The notes beneath the pieces were generated by a model. It did not search any database. It was not told where the DNA came from and was given only the letters and a program-made list of their open reading frames with translations. From positions 18,036,001 to 18,100,000 of the forward strand of contig NC_056766.1 of NCBI RefSeq assembly GCF_018687715.1: a stretch of 64,000 nt of DNA, given 5' to 3'. Shown here piece after piece: positions 11,851-25,063 of this stretch. This stretch comes from Carya illinoinensis (lineage: Eukaryota; Streptophyta; Magnoliopsida; Fagales; Juglandaceae). Both the position numbers and the translations under genes were made by a program. Each line of letters starts with the position of its first letter. The stretch's first letter is position 1.

Positions 11851-13595
11851 TTCATATTTACTTTGAAGGAAATATATAAAAATAGCTAAAGTTATTGTAT
11901 AATATATATTGAATATAGTGGAATTCATATTTCCTTCAATGCACTAACCTTTAGCTATTCAAAAATTAAGTCAAACTAGCATCTGGCCCATGTTCAATAT
12001 ATATCAAACTTTGTTATGTATGTAAAATTAATCTCTTATATTAAGAGACTTCATTTGACCCATACATAATTAGTTATTTCTTCTATATAAATAAATGGCG
12101 ATACATAAAAACGATTTATGGAATATTTTATCCATTAATGATATGTACCAAGTGTTGTATTCCTTGACGATTACTTTTACATTCACAAAAGAATTACATA
12201 AAAATAATCTCACAAATTAATATGGTTTCATCTAATTCGTTAGATATATTATATAATAAAAGTAACTTTAGAATCTGACAAACTATATCAAACCACGTCA
12301 ATTTGTAATGTGGTTAGAGTATTTCCCTTATTTGATGGAAGTCTGTTAGCACTATACTAATAAAGGTGGAAGGGCCCATCCTAACATAAAATTACCAAGT
12401 TTGTGTACTCTATCTATATAGTTTCATGGAGATGAATAGATTAAAAGCTTTTCTTTAGGGATTCGAGTGAGCCCTTTGTAATTATACAATCATGGTTGAA
12501 GATACATATTCTATTTTCGCATTTTTCACTCCGCGTTGATGTTCAAGTTTCTTCTTGTGCTAAAAAGTAACCATGCATCGTTGCATACAAAGCTCCATTT
12601 ACGTGAACTGACTTAATATAACAATTCATATATATACAAGAATCGTGTCGAAGCTCCATTTATTTTACTCGTATTTCTACATTCAGGTTTAAGAATGAGC
12701 AATTGATATGAAAATTAAGAGAAATGATTTATACAAGTTTCAAATAAATAAACTTCGCATAAGCCTTTGCAAAAATAAAAATAAAAAATAAAAACAAGAA
12801 GTATATCTTTCCTTCAAAAAATGTAAAGAAAAAAATATATTTATTAGTAACATCTACTATTTTACAAAGGACTTGCATAAACAATGTTACTTACAGCTCC
12901 ATTTGAGGACTTCAATGCACGTATAATCAATTTTATATTTAAAATTCTTTTAAAATTATAAAAAATTCATTCTGAAATGATGTTTTTTCTTATTTGGCCT
13001 ACACACGCGGTCTTTAAGTAGAAATTATAAATAGAATTTCTAATCTATTTAAGGCTTGTATCAACAATTACTCGTACAAAACTTAATTTTTAGATAAATG
13101 ATATTTATAGTCATGAATTACACAAGCACCACATATTTATTTAAAAAAATAAATAAATATGAGACTCACATAAAAAATTTAATTTAATAATAAAATTTAC
13201 TATTTTTAAAAAGATGTACACGATACTTATATTATTCATGAATATATCATCATTACTCGTTAAGTAATTTTTATTTGAATTGACAACATTTCACGTGGAA
13301 CATTGATAGCAAGTTTAGAAAAGAAGCAAGAAAGAATTTATTTTAGCGGGAGAGACCAAAATATCTTTTGGGGAGGGCCCCTTTCCCCCAGAAATTGGTA
13401 GCTGTTTCAGCAAGTTGATTAAATAAATGGATCATTATTGTTACTACGTTTCACCTAACAATTTGAGGCCTTTATCCTCATGCACGATGCATTTCACTTG
13501 GAAGGTCAGGATCTTTACAATTATTTTTGTCCATAACCAACAAATATATTTAGATTTTATAATTCATATTAAACATTGAAATATAGTTGAAAGAT

Positions 13596-13640
13596 TAAAA
13601 AAAATAATAAATCTCAATTTGAGATTTATTATTTTTTTTA
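13596..13640. other. Perfect 22-bp inverted repeat with 1-nt spacer
   Basis: The left arm 13596-13617 is the exact reverse complement of 13619-13640, around a single T at 13618. The central part reads ATCTCAATTTGAGAT. The arms are AT-only at the ends with an AATCTCAA core. It would extrude as a near-spacerless hairpin. No gene is nearby. Confidence 0.85.
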
Positions 13641-14098
13641 CGTACTCTTTATTTATTTTATTAATATAATTAATTACGTCATTTTTTTAAAATATAAAAT
13701 AATTGTTTTGACCGATCACGTCAGTGAAATGTGTAATAAATATGTTAAAATAATTGTGTGTAACATAATTCATGTTATGTTATTAGTATGAAAGAGTCTA
13801 TCTTCATACGATTGGCTTATAAATATAATTTTTTTTAAATAAACAAACTTGTTATAATTATCATTATTATTATTATTATTATCATATTGTCTCTATAATT
13901 TTTCAGAACCTAACTTCTGGACAACGGCAGTGGAGGAAAATAGTATGTAACAAATTATCATAACTTTTGTGCAATAATTATAACGTAATCGGAATCTTTG
14001 AAAGCCAACATCAAAAACTCCGTGATTTAAGCTGCCATCTCGTGGAAAGTGTTTGGAAGGCACGTAGTTGTTGGTAGTCTACAATCTCCCTCAGTGTA

Positions 14099-14310
14099 AG
14101 GTGTTATTTGGGAGAGTTAGGTGAAATAAAAGGATTTGAGATAAAAGTTAGGAGTGGAATAAAATGTTATTTTTTTAATAATATTATTATTATTTTAAGA
14201 TTTAAAAAAATTAAATTATTTATTAAATTTTATATAAAAAATTTTAAAAATTATAATAAAGAGATAAAATATTTTCTGGAGTTAAAAAACCCATTGGTTT
14301 TATTTCATTG
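14099..14310 (+). mobile_element. AT-rich MITE copy (dispersed family)
   Basis: It contains GGAATAAAATGTTATTTTTT and a poly-A/T core ending in AAAAATTATAATAAAGAGA. The same order of blocks occurs at 23587-23790 and 60415-60600. Termini are approximate and it is non-coding. Confidence 0.55.
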
Positions 14311-16802
14311 TTTGAAGTTTGTGCCTAAATCCAAGTTTACTTTTGGAAAATGGTTTTTGATATCTCTCCACTTTTATTTTGGATTTGTTAGCATTATTAA
14401 ATATAAAATTCAGCATGGATGTATTATCATGGACAACATGTTACTTTGCTTAGTATAACGAGGGTAGTGGTTAAAGCTTTAGGTTATCAATCATGTACAG
14501 AATATGGATTAAGTAATCGATTTTTTAGGGTCTGAGAATACTAGTATTGGCTTATTCATCTTTATCTTTAAATTTGAATAATATGTCTTTAAATTCATCT
14601 GTATTAGTTTATGCATCTCTAAATTTTTGCATAGTTATGAATAAGAATCACTTTTCACTTTCCAAATATTATTTTTAATGTTTTTCTCTCTCCTATCTAT
14701 TAAAATCAATTTTATGAAATTTATATTAAGATGATTTTGATATATAAAATTTGTATTAAGTTGATAATATAAAGTGTTTTTTAGTACATATTAATATTTA
14801 TTGATAAAATTGATTATTTTGATATATGAAATTAGTAATATTTAGATATATGAAATTGGTATTTTTGAACATATGGTACTAATTGTAAAGTATATAAAAA
14901 ATAATAATTTTAAGAAAAAAAGTAAAAATTAAAAAAATAAGAATTTATTATTATTTGGTTCAAAGATGCACAATCTAATGTGAGGGTTTTTTTTTTAATA
15001 TACAAAATCAATCTTCAAAAGATATAATTTTAAACATGCATATAAGGAAACTAATACTAGTGCTCTAAGTTGTACGAGAGAGATAAACACATAAGCATTT
15101 ATATTAATAATGTTGCTCATGCTATCTCTACACTACGATGACGATAAGTTATCGTAAAATTCACATCATATGTCTATCAATCAAACAATCGAAGAGAATC
15201 TCTTACAAATAAATTTGTAATCGATATTGGAGATAAAAAGTTTTGTCTAATAATCATCATGGTAGAGGATTAGGAGAACTCTTAGTGGTGGAGAATGAAG
15301 CAAAAGCGTGCAAGATGATGCCTATTAATAGCCTTGCTTAACAAAGGGACAATGAATGAAAGCACTCGAGCATTTGGCTTTAAATACATGAAAACAAAAA
15401 AACAATAGCACATGCCACACGCCGAAAGTTTAACACCTTCTCACCGTCGGTTCCATTTGGAGAATGAATCAGCAAGAAGTATATGGATAAAACAAGTAAC
15501 CAACCGGGTCGGTCGTGTTTTTTTTTTTTTTTTTGTTTTTTTTATTGGTATTTGACCATTTATCTTAATATAATAACTATCAATAATGATAAAGTAACCT
15601 AGCCGGTCACTTTAGAAAAGTTGGGATTTTTCTTTTTTTTCTTTCTTTCTTTTTTTCTTTTTTTTGTCTTTAATGGAAAAGAAAAGAAAAATTAGATATT
15701 GTATGATTGTATTTTGTATTTGGTTATCTGCTCTTACATTTTACATATTTATGAGTTAGATCCCATAGATTTTAATAACTATTTTAATGGGAATGATGAT
15801 GTATTTAATTGATTATGTTTGTATGGTGGCGCGAGCTGGACGCATCTCGGTGCTAGGGGATGGAGACTGGGTTGGCGGGATTGCCCAAATTATATATAAT
15901 TAACTTTTTTCTTTCAATAAAACGACTTTCTTTTATTTTAAATTTTATTTTTTTATAAATAAAATGACGTCATTTCACATCAAGTCTTAGTTTAAAATCT
16001 ACATCTTGTCGCTCTTTCTATCTAATCCACTCCCGGCAGCCGCTCACAGGGGCCAACTCTCCCCCCTTGGCCCATGTCCACTGGTTCAGGAAGTGGCCTA
16101 CATGATGATGGTGGTCAAAATGTGGCATATCTAAGATTCTTAACACCAAAAGAGAAGTAGACATAGACCAAAAAGAGAGATATTTGGAGAAAGGTGAATT
16201 TTAATATAATTAAAAATATGTATGGTGTAGTTAAAAAGGAAAAACAAAAAATAAAGGTTTCCTAAGAGCTACTGGTCACAACCTATCATGGAGAAGATAT
16301 ATATCGCCTCTCCTCCCTTGGAAAAGGAGCTTTATCCCATTTACGTAACTCACCATGCACGGATTTATTTATTTATCTTTGCATAGGAGAGGGGATATGA
16401 TTTTGGAAAAATATAGTTGCAAGCATAATTATGTATTAATCTGTACATTAATTTAATGTGATTGGTCAAAAAGTAGATTTTATTGAAAATAATATTAATT
16501 TAAATTTTAAGTATAAATAAATCAGTATTGGTACACAAATTACTACGCGACTTTATTTATATATAGCAAAACTCTACACCTTTACACCCTCTTGTTATCT
16601 TTTTCATATGCATAGCAGTTGATTTTGAGTAATAATACAAGTACAATTATTTTACAATCATATATAAGACCATGTTTTAAGTAGAAAGTATTTTTATAAA
16701 ATGGTGTTACTTTTATAAGTTATTTTATAAAAAAGCTCCTAATTTAAAACAAAGCTGTATAAAGGATTGTGAAAAGAATTGTATATCTATGATTGTATAA
16801 TT

Positions 16803-16975
16803 TAGGCCTTCTTTGGATTCAGAACTCAACGCATCTAATTATTATAATTTTTTTAAATTTTTAAACAAAATATAATAAACAATTCAACTTTTTCAAATCT
16901 CAAAATAAAAATAATATTCTAATAAAATTTTATTTAACTTTCATATCATTTTATCTAAACTTTCAACACTATATA
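16803..16975 (-). mobile_element. AT-rich MITE copy, reverse orientation
   Basis: It reads TTATAATTTTTTTAAATTTT, then ATAATAAACAATTCAACTTT, then ATTTAACTTTCATATCATTT. This is the reverse complement of the block order seen in the other copies. An outer TTTGGAT-like edge is present at the left. Boundaries are approximate. Confidence 0.5.
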
Positions 16976-17727
16976 GAGATATCACATAACTACCATCAAT
17001 TTAAAATAAAATAAAAATTTATTGTTTTTATTTGTCTTGCGCATTAAATTGTCCATTTTGAAAGACATATAACAAAGATAGATTAAGCTACGTTTGGGTA
17101 CCAAGAATATCTCAATATTCTCAAAATCACTATTATTTTTTATTTTATTATTATTTATTATTTACTTTTTATTACTATTCAATATTCTATTATTAACTTT
17201 CCATAATTCTTCTCAACAATTCTTATTACCTAAGATTGTTTAGAGTTTTGAGATAGATGTATATAGTGAGCATCTACCATATATGTCTAACTTGAGTTTA
17301 ATACGTTTCTATTAATAATTTCTTAAATTTTGTTATTTGAACTATAAGCCCAAAAGATTTATAGAAATCTCGATTATTAAACGATAGAATTTATATAAAT
17401 GTTGACTAAATTCGTAAAAGCTTTGAAAATCTCATATTTATTATTTTATAATATAAAAGGAAAATTGTTTGAATCTTTGTAAATATAATATAATAATTTA
17501 TATATCTTTATACATAAATTATACATTATTAATTAAAAATTTTATAAATTAATTATAAAATATAATATAAATTATAAATGAAGTTAGTTACAATCTATGA
17601 AACTACCAAAGCTAATGAATTACTTTGTGTCCTACTTCAATTATTGTCAAATGAATCAAATCTTAAAAATAGAAGATTTTCTTATGAAAAGGGAAAAAGT
17701 TCCAATTACTATCAAATATCTTCCCTC

Positions 17728-17736
17728 TATATAAAT
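17728..17736 (+). promoter_or_regulatory. TATA box of the pfkB-family kinase gene
   Basis: TATATAAAT lies 68-76 bp before the chosen ATG at 17804. A plant transcription start normally lies about 30 bp downstream of the TATA box. That places an in-frame upstream ATG at 17744 before or at the mRNA start and supports 17804 as the true start codon. Confidence 0.65.
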
Positions 17737-17803
17737 AGGCAGGGTGGGAGCAAGAGAGTTGGAGAAAGAAGTGAGGAGTGCGATCGATCGATTGATCGGA
17801 AAA

Positions 17804-19578
17804 ATGGGTGCAGAGCTCTTGCTCAACAATAACTACAACAACGGGGCCGGGGAGGTAAAGTTAGATGCCGACGCCGACGCTCCTCTCATCCTGGGTCTGC
17901 AACCGGCCGCCCTCGTCGATCATGTGGCCCGTGTCGACTGGTCATTGCTCAATCAAGTAACCGGCGAGCGCGGTGGCTCTATGCCGGTACTCTCGATTTT
18001 GGGTTTTCTATGATTCCTCTCTTTTTGCTAACTTCCCATGTTAAATTTATCCTTTTCTTGTATATACTGATTCTTTTGGAGTCGGGTTTTCGAGTTCGTT
18101 TGGAAGCTTCTTGTGTTCAGTGAATTTCTTGCTTTCTGACAATGCAGGCTCTGAAATCCCACATTGGGCCACTATCATTCAATATTTTTTCGTGGATTTT
18201 GTCCTTTTTGTGCCTATTCTTTAAAGTTGATTTAATTTTCTCCTAAACGTTTTCCCCCCGTTGTAGAAATAGTGAATTTTGTTGTAGATCAGTGTAAAAT
18301 AGTGGTTACCCTGTAGTGGATCACAAGGCTATGCGCCTTTTTATAGCATAACTTGGATTCACATGTTGTATGTACAGCACCGTCAGAATTTCTTATATAT
18401 GTATTGTTTAGGTCTCGATTGAAGAGCTTGATCACATATTGAGTGAGTTGAGAAGTCATATCCTCGCATTCCCCAATGATCCGTTGCCCATGAAGACGCT
18501 AGCCGGAGGCAGTGTTGCCAATACTATCCGAGGATTAAGTGCGGGCTTTGGAGTCTCCTGTGGAATAATAGGGGCCTATGGGGATGATGAGCAAGGTCAA
18601 TTATTTGTTAGCAACATGAGCTCTAATGGCGTCGACCTCTCGAGATTGAGGATGAAGAAAGGACACACAGGTCAGGTGAGCTTCATGTTACAAATTATGT
18701 GAAATCGATTGTTTCGACATCTTTTGGTTGAGCTTCTTAATGCTTGGTGCTAAAAAAATACTATCAATATTGTCTTGCACAGTGTGTTTGCCTGGTTGAC
18801 GAGCTTGGTAACCGTACCATGCGGCCTTGTCTCTCCAATGCTGTGAAAGTTCAGGTGCAATTCTTCTTTGCGTGTCTATATCCATGTGTATCTGGCTGTG
18901 TTTCAGTGCATGTGTTTTTGAGCTATGTTGTTCACCAATTTTAAGGATTAGCTTAGGCTTCATGTATGAGCTATGAGCAATCAGGTGATTGCTTCTTTAC
19001 ATGTGTCTCTGCATATTGCTCAGGGTGTTTATTCATATTTTCTCGCAATTTTTACGCTCTTATCAATAGGTTAACTTTCAATATTTATCCTCTTTCAGGC
19101 AGATGACTTGACTAGGGAGGATTTCAAGGGCTCCAAGGTTAGGCATCTTCCCCTACTATAAAAATTCCTGATCAAATCTGCCATTAGAATCTTTCCCTTA
19201 TGTTTTGGGAATCTTTCCATATTCTTCAATTACTTGGTATTATTCTTTCCTTTACTAGTTAGATCAAATTTCTAATCCAGCTATTTGTGTGTGTATATAC
19301 ACTAAAGATAATGGTGTTTCTTGAATAAAATTAACTCCTTATGAATATAATGTAATTCATACCACGAACCAGGTCTGTATGGTTATCTTGTAGTTTCTGC
19401 AAGATAATATGTTGGTTTTATCTTGAGGCCTTCTATGGACTTAATTGCTTAAGTTTTTTGTTACAGTGGTTGTCGCTGCGGTATGCAATTTTCAATTTAG
19501 AAGTTATTCAGGCAGCTATAAAGATTGCCAAACAAGAGGGTCTTTTTGTGTCTCTGGATTTGGCCAGTTTTGAGGTAT

Positions 19579-19625
<47 letters not shown>

Positions 19626-21643
19626 AAATTCTTTTAGTTTGATTCAATACAGTGATTCACTGATTCTCTTCATTTTTCATTACTTGAGTTTGTAATTGCA
19701 ATGTTTCAGGTGGGGTTTTTTAAGACAGAAGACAATGTTTTCACCAGAAAGAATGATTGAAACAAACATTTTATTCACTGAATAGAATCACTTCATGCAT
19801 CAATTGTAAACTTCCATTTCTCAAATATGATATTATGAATGTGGTGATTTGTACTCCTGATGTTCTTTTCTCCCTGACCCAATGGTGATACCCCCCGGCG
19901 GGCCTCAGTAACAGAGCCAGAAATTTATATTTTTTTATTGCTGGAGAGGTGGGGTGGGTTCTTATATTATAATAATATTATTTTGTAATGTGTATTTTAC
20001 TACAATATTTCATTCTTCAAACAAAAACTTAACGTAAGTATTCCCCTTCAAAGCAAATGAGAATCACAAAGAGTTTGTAAAGGACTCAATGGAGGTTGAA
20101 GAAAAGTCACATGTTCTAATATTTTAATTTTAATTTTTTGGATTTTAATTTACAAAATTTAAATTTAAAAAAATGATTTTTCCCAGATTTTGGGCTAATT
20201 TTGAGTTTCAGAAAAAACCTAAGAAATAATTTTATTTTTATATTTTTAGATAAAACTATGGGAATTAAAGATTTTTTCCCAGGAAAATATTTGGGGTGCA
20301 AAGAAGATATATATACATACATTTGCATATATTACCTTTCCAGAGAGACCATGGGGGTTAAGGGGCTTCTCAATTTTTTTTGCGGGGCTAGCTTCCCCAT
20401 CCCTCCACCCCTGCTCCCCTTTTCTTGTTTTTTCTATGCTAAAGTTTTCTTGATCAAATGTAACCCTACCAGTCTTTACCTTTGGACAGATGGTTCGGAA
20501 CTTTAAAGTACCTCTTATACAGTTACTGGAGTCAGGGAATGTAGACCTCTGCTTTGCCAATGAAGATGAAGCAACAGAATTGCTGAGGTGACTGTCATCT
20601 ATTTAGTATGTTCACATGTGAAGATAATTTTTCATGAACAATAGTTAATCTTTCAGACGCTTCAGTTTTTTAGCATATCATTCTTCTCATAAAAAGCTTG
20701 AATAGTTATCTGGTCGTGTAAATTTCTCCTACGACTTTTGTAGGGGTAAACAAAATGCTAACCCTGAGAGTGCGCTTGAATTTCTGGCAAAACACTGCCA
20801 ATGGGCTGTGGTGACATTAGGCCCTAATGGATGCATTGCAAAGCATGGAAAAGAGGTTAGTGAGATGCTGCTGGACAACTTTGGGGATATGAGTACTGTA
20901 TAAACTTTTTCCTTTTATTTTTGCATTCAAGTACATTCATGTCCATATTATCAAAAAAAAAAAAAAGGTACATTCATGTACAGATTGTGTGCACTGGGAA
21001 AAAAGGTTAGTTTGTCACATAAGCCCTTAGCTTGGTGGACGCATCATCTAAACAATTTCTACTTTTCTGGAAACGGACAATCACAGTATTGAGAACCTCT
21101 TGTACTTTCTATTTTATCCTTGTTGTCATTCTTGCATTGGAGGACAATTGAAGCGTTGAATGGCTCTGTAAAAGGCTTCCTCCTCAGAGAAGCAAATTTA
21201 AGCCCCAAATCTCTATATAATTCAACAAATAATTGATGAACGAAAAGAGTAAACCTTAATTTCTAATGCGAGATATAATGTGAGCCCCAAATTTCTAATG
21301 CAAGGAATTCTTCTGCAGGATTTTTGTCAATGTGACAATTGCATATGCATATTCCATTGTTATTGACATTCCTTATAAAATTTTACCATGTCAGATTGTC
21401 CGAGTTCCAGCCATTGGGGAAACGAAGGCAATTGATGCCACCGGAGCAGGCGACCTATTTGCAAGTGGGTTTTTATGTGGATTGGTAAAAGGGTTATCTC
21501 TAGAGGAATGCTGCAAAGTTGGCACATGCAGTGGTGGATCCGTTATCCGCTCTCTTGGAGGCGAGGTGGCCCCAGAGACTTGGCAATGGATGTACAAGCA
21601 GATGCAGATCAATGGGCTCCCAGTACTAGATAGCCATAAATGA
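17804..21643 (+). CDS. pfkB-family carbohydrate/nucleoside kinase (eight exons)
   Basis: Exons: 17804-17986, 18412-18675, 18783-18854, 19099-19137, 19467-19574, 20490-20587, 20744-20855 and 21395-21643; total 1125 nt, 374 residues. All junctions are GT..AG and in frame. The first pfkB signature region is AGGSVANTIRGL (residues 92-103). The second is DATGAGDLFASGF (from residue 306), whose last GAGD carries the catalytic aspartate (D312) and the anion hole. Length and domain order match the cytosolic plant pfkB-like kinases related to adenosine kinase and ribokinase. The family transfers phosphate from ATP to a hydroxymethyl group of a sugar or nucleoside; the substrate here cannot be read from sequence. 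Exon 1 is GC-rich and encodes a variable N-terminus. There is no obvious transit peptide. Confidence 0.92.
19583..19622. repeat. (TC)n microsatellite in kinase intron 5
   Basis: An uninterrupted TC run of about 19 units begins 9 bp after the donor site of exon 5. It adds a polypyrimidine tract far from the real acceptor at 20489. Confidence 0.95.
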
Positions 21644-22685
21644 ATCACACTGCTGGTTCACCCCACTGTTATCCTTTCTAAGCACGGGGCGGCTGTAGTT
21701 CATTTTGGGGCTAGTTTGATGAGTACGTCCTTCAAGACTTTCTCCCGCAAACTACTCATTATTTGGATATTGATTCACTAAATTAATTCAACATCATCTT
21801 GTTAAGGCTCTTAAATCCGTGGCCTCTTATCCAATTTGATTATATATATTTTGGATTATTTCTTGTGTATGCGCTAGACGATATATTGAATTGACAAAGA
21901 TTCACTGTAGATGAGGTTCTATTAGATCCCAAAATTAACATCAACTTGGGATTTTGACTTCTGATAATTTTGCTTAAAGTTATTAAGTTCAGCTGCATGG
22001 TGATGAAATCTTAAATGAACTGCTTTCCCCCAATCCCAGTACAAGTCAAAAGTCAATAAAATAATCCTGACAAAATCATGTAGATGAAACTAAACCTGAG
22101 GTAAACTCATGAAGGAGCCATCTCAGTTCAACTGATCCTCCCATCTCGCATATCCAACAGTCAAGAAATACAGGAAAGATGGTTAATTCAATGCAAAGAG
22201 TACTGCATATAGGTTATGCAAACTAAAAAAAGTGATTTCATTTAGTTAAATTTGGCAGTCTTTTACATAAACAAATGCCAATGCACATAGCTTTCTTTAA
22301 GACTATTTTGTCCAAGTAACATACACCTTACAGTTATGATAAATTGATCTCTAGAATACAATGAAGTTCAGAAAATAAAATAATAAATAATTAGTTGTGG
22401 TGGTCGGCCATCGTCACCAACTACCTTTGGCGATGATGACCGACTGCCCCTAGCACCACTAGGTCAATTGCATTCATCCTAAAGGAAGGAGCTCATGGCC
22501 AAAATCTTGGGTCTATTAACCATGAAAATCAACAGGACTATGACTTGTGGGGTGACCTCCCTCTTTGTGTATGGTCACCATAATCATACTTTTAACTTCT
22601 TTTTCTTGCTTCGCCTCCTTTTTCGGAGAGCAGATTAATCTTATATGGATGTAACCCAAGCTTCTGAAAAAGGAGATGAGATATT

Positions 22686-22855
22686 AACTTGTTATCACTT
22701 TGTTTCCTTTCCATTCCTTTATCTCATCAACTTGTTATCACATTGTTTGCCTTTCCATTCCTTTATCTCATCAACTTGTTACCACTTTGTCTGCCTTTCC
22801 AGTCCTTATCTCGTAACTTGTTATCACTTTATTTGTCTTTCCCTTCCGTTCATTT
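22686..22855. repeat. 43-bp minisatellite, four copies
   Basis: Copies of AACTTGTTATCACTTTGTTT plus a pyrimidine-rich tail (CCTTTCCATTCCTTTATCTC) begin near 22686, 22729, 22773 and 22815. The spurious Ser/Phe/Leu-rich frames here are products of the repeat. Confidence 0.85.
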
Positions 22856-23014
22856 CTTTTTTCTATTTTCTTTTTTCTCTCTTTTTCGAGGAATAAACAT
22901 TATATTCATCAAAAACCTAAACAGTCGACAAGGCAACTGGCCTAAATAGATTTTTACGGATTTTTTTTCCTTTTTATTATTGCTAATGTTATTTCCTTAT
23001 AGATGCAACATGAC

Positions 23015-23513
23015 ACTTAGTGCATGTTTGGAATTGCGGTGGAAAATATAGGTTATAATTTTAGGACTTATAACTTATAACTTAAGTAATAAGTTTTACT
23101 ATTAAAAAGTTATTTACTGTTTGGTAATCATATGTTTAAAACACTTCCAAACATTTTATGTTTGTTTGGAAACAAATTAAAAAAGTATTTTCTAAGGTAG
23201 AAATGATAATTATTTGAATTTTTAAAAACTATGATTATATCCTTGAAAATTTAAAAGTTGTAATTATCTTAAAGTTGTATGGATATTTTCGTCCATTGAC
23301 AATCTTTTTAAAATTCAAATTACGTTCCGCATTATCCAGTAAATCACTTTTGAGAAAAAGCATCAAAATCCTCAAACGTAATTTTTAGTTTATTTGAGAT
23401 AAAAAATGCTTTAATATGTAACACCCAAACGACCTAATTTTTTCATTAAAGAGTTTTTAAGAATATTTAAGCACTTTTTAAAATTCCTAACGTAACACCA
23501 AACAGGCCCTAAG
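23015..23513. mobile_element. MITE-like element of about 500 bp
   Basis: The left edge TTAGTGCATGTTTGGAATT and the inverted right edge TTAGGGCCTGTTTGGTGTT form short imperfect terminal inverted repeats sharing the TGTTTGG core. The interior is AT-rich and non-coding. The TTAG...CTAA edges suggest a Tourist/Harbinger-type MITE, but the target duplication is unclear. Confidence 0.55.
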
Positions 23514-23586
23514 GATTTTATTTGTTCTTTTTGATAAAATTTTATGTTAATACAATCTCAAGTTTAGGTTGGAGACCGTAAACTGA

Positions 23587-23790
23587 AGGCTTGTTTGGAT
23601 TTAAAGATGAGATGAGATGATTTCAAATGAAAGTTGAATAAAATGTTATTAGAATACTATTTTTTAATTCTATTATTGTTTTGAAAATTGAAAAAGTCGA
23701 ATTAAGATTTTAAAAAATTGAATTATTTATTATATTTTGTGTAAAACTTTAAAAAATTATAATGATAAAACACTCTAACAGATGCTCCCT
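23587..23790 (+). mobile_element. AT-rich MITE copy (dispersed family)
   Basis: It starts GGCTTGTTTGGATTTAAAGA, then GATGAGATGAGATGATTT, GAATAAAATGTTATTAGAAT, and ends near AAAAATTATAATGATAAAAC. The family is the one I associate with Juglandaceae genomes (from memory). It is non-coding. Confidence 0.6.
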
Positions 23791-24115
23791 CGTAAAAATG
23801 TTAGTATGATCTTGTGAGCCTTGAAAGCACACATAGAAGGGTACGTTAGAAGAGGAAATGTGGAGAAATGTGTTCTTAATCAATCAAGGATGCTACTCCG
23901 TATATTTTAAGTTACTTTTTTATCATTTAAAAATAAGCATCAAATATAAACCAAGATTAAAAAAATATATTATTTTGATGATAAAAATTTTAGAGACCAT
24001 CAATAAGCAACGAGTCCTTCACATGGATAAAATAAATCATCAGCCTTTCTTATAGACAGACGCGGTCTTAGTTATTTGCACCCAAGAGTTCAGATTTAGA
24101 GTTAACATACCAGTA

Positions 24116-24185
24116 GAGAGAGAGACAGAGAATGAGGAGGAGGAGGAGAGAGAGAGAGAGAGAAGAGAGAGGAGGGGGGGGGAGG
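24116..24185. repeat. GA/GGA-rich low-complexity tract
   Basis: This is a mixed GA, GGA and poly-G purine tract just beyond the 3' end of the proteasome gene. It generates a Ser/Leu-rich false frame on the reverse strand. Confidence 0.85.
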
Positions 24186-24484
24186 ATATAAATAGCACCC
24201 GTAGAAAGGTTAGTAATGAGCACACTAAAATACACAACGGTAGGGAAACATAACCAGTTGAATATCACCAATAAGCTCATGACATTTGGAAGTATAAACG
24301 AAAAATGTAAATCTAAAAGTGTTCGAACTGATTATGAGGCAAAGATAAATTTGCATGCCTGAGAAAAAACAAGAGAAGGTTTTCCATGGCCATCCAAATT
24401 TGTAAGTTATTTCTGCATACAAATTGCCAGAAAACCTCGGCTGAAGACAAAGTAGACGATGGCTGGTTCTTGAATCTTGCATCC

Positions 24485-25024
24485 TCATATATCCATTGGA
24501 GCCGCACCCTGGTCAGCTGCACCACTCTGTTCAGGAACGTCGCCTTGTTCTGCTGCAACACCCTCGCCAGCATCAGCATCAGGTTCTGCAGTCGGACCCT
24601 CTTCCTCACCCACAAGCTCAAACGTATCAATCAATTGCTGTACAGTTTCCTGATCCAATATATGGAATGGCTCTCCAACTCCCAGTACAGAAATTGTGCA
24701 TATGGAGCTCCTGAGCTTCTCTCCCTGCAAAGTTTCCCTTGTTGCAATAAGTGCATCTCTGATGAGATCTTCCCGCGAAGAGTCTTTGAAGTTCTCAAAC
24801 CTGCGTTCCAAGTAGGTCTTTGCAGCTTGTGAACGGGACCCAATGGCGAAAGCCTGGTACTCAAAGTAGTTACCGCTTGGGCAGTTGTAATAAAGGTGAG
24901 CTCCAGATTCGTCTAATCCACCCAACAGCAGACCAACACCAAAGGGCCGTTTCCATGAGCGTTGCGTGCAAACCTGCCACCCAAAATCTAGTTACAGATG
25001 TGAAGTAGCTTCTCTTACCCCAAA

Positions 25025-25063
<39 letters not shown>

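Larger units (their letters stand above)
11851..17727. other. AT-rich intergenic stretch without genes
   Basis: This interval between the carbonic anhydrase and kinase genes is strongly AT-rich with many poly-A/T tracts. Apart from the MITE copies and hairpin listed separately I see no protein family, RNA gene or LTR structure. A frame at 14108-14458 overlaps a MITE and is Lys/Ile/Phe-rich by composition. The 15.1-15.5 kb part resembles decayed repeat sequence but could not be assigned. Confidence 0.5.
21644..24484. other. Intergenic region between two convergent genes
   Basis: This spacer separates the 3' end of the kinase gene from the 3' end of the proteasome gene. It contains both 3' UTRs, an imperfect 18-bp hairpin at 22403-22444, a 43-bp minisatellite, a ~500 bp MITE-like block, a second MITE copy and a GA-rich tract. 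No protein-coding gene is supported. Confidence 0.6.

Noticed and set aside
14108..14458. 116-codon Lys/Phe/Ile-rich frame
   Set aside because: It overlaps an AT-rich MITE copy and has no conserved motif.
17578..17832. 84-codon frame overlapping the kinase start
   Set aside because: It covers the promoter TATA box and is in another frame from the conserved protein.
24386..24832. 148-codon forward frame opposite the proteasome exon 2
   Set aside because: It is the antisense shadow of a well-supported coding exon.
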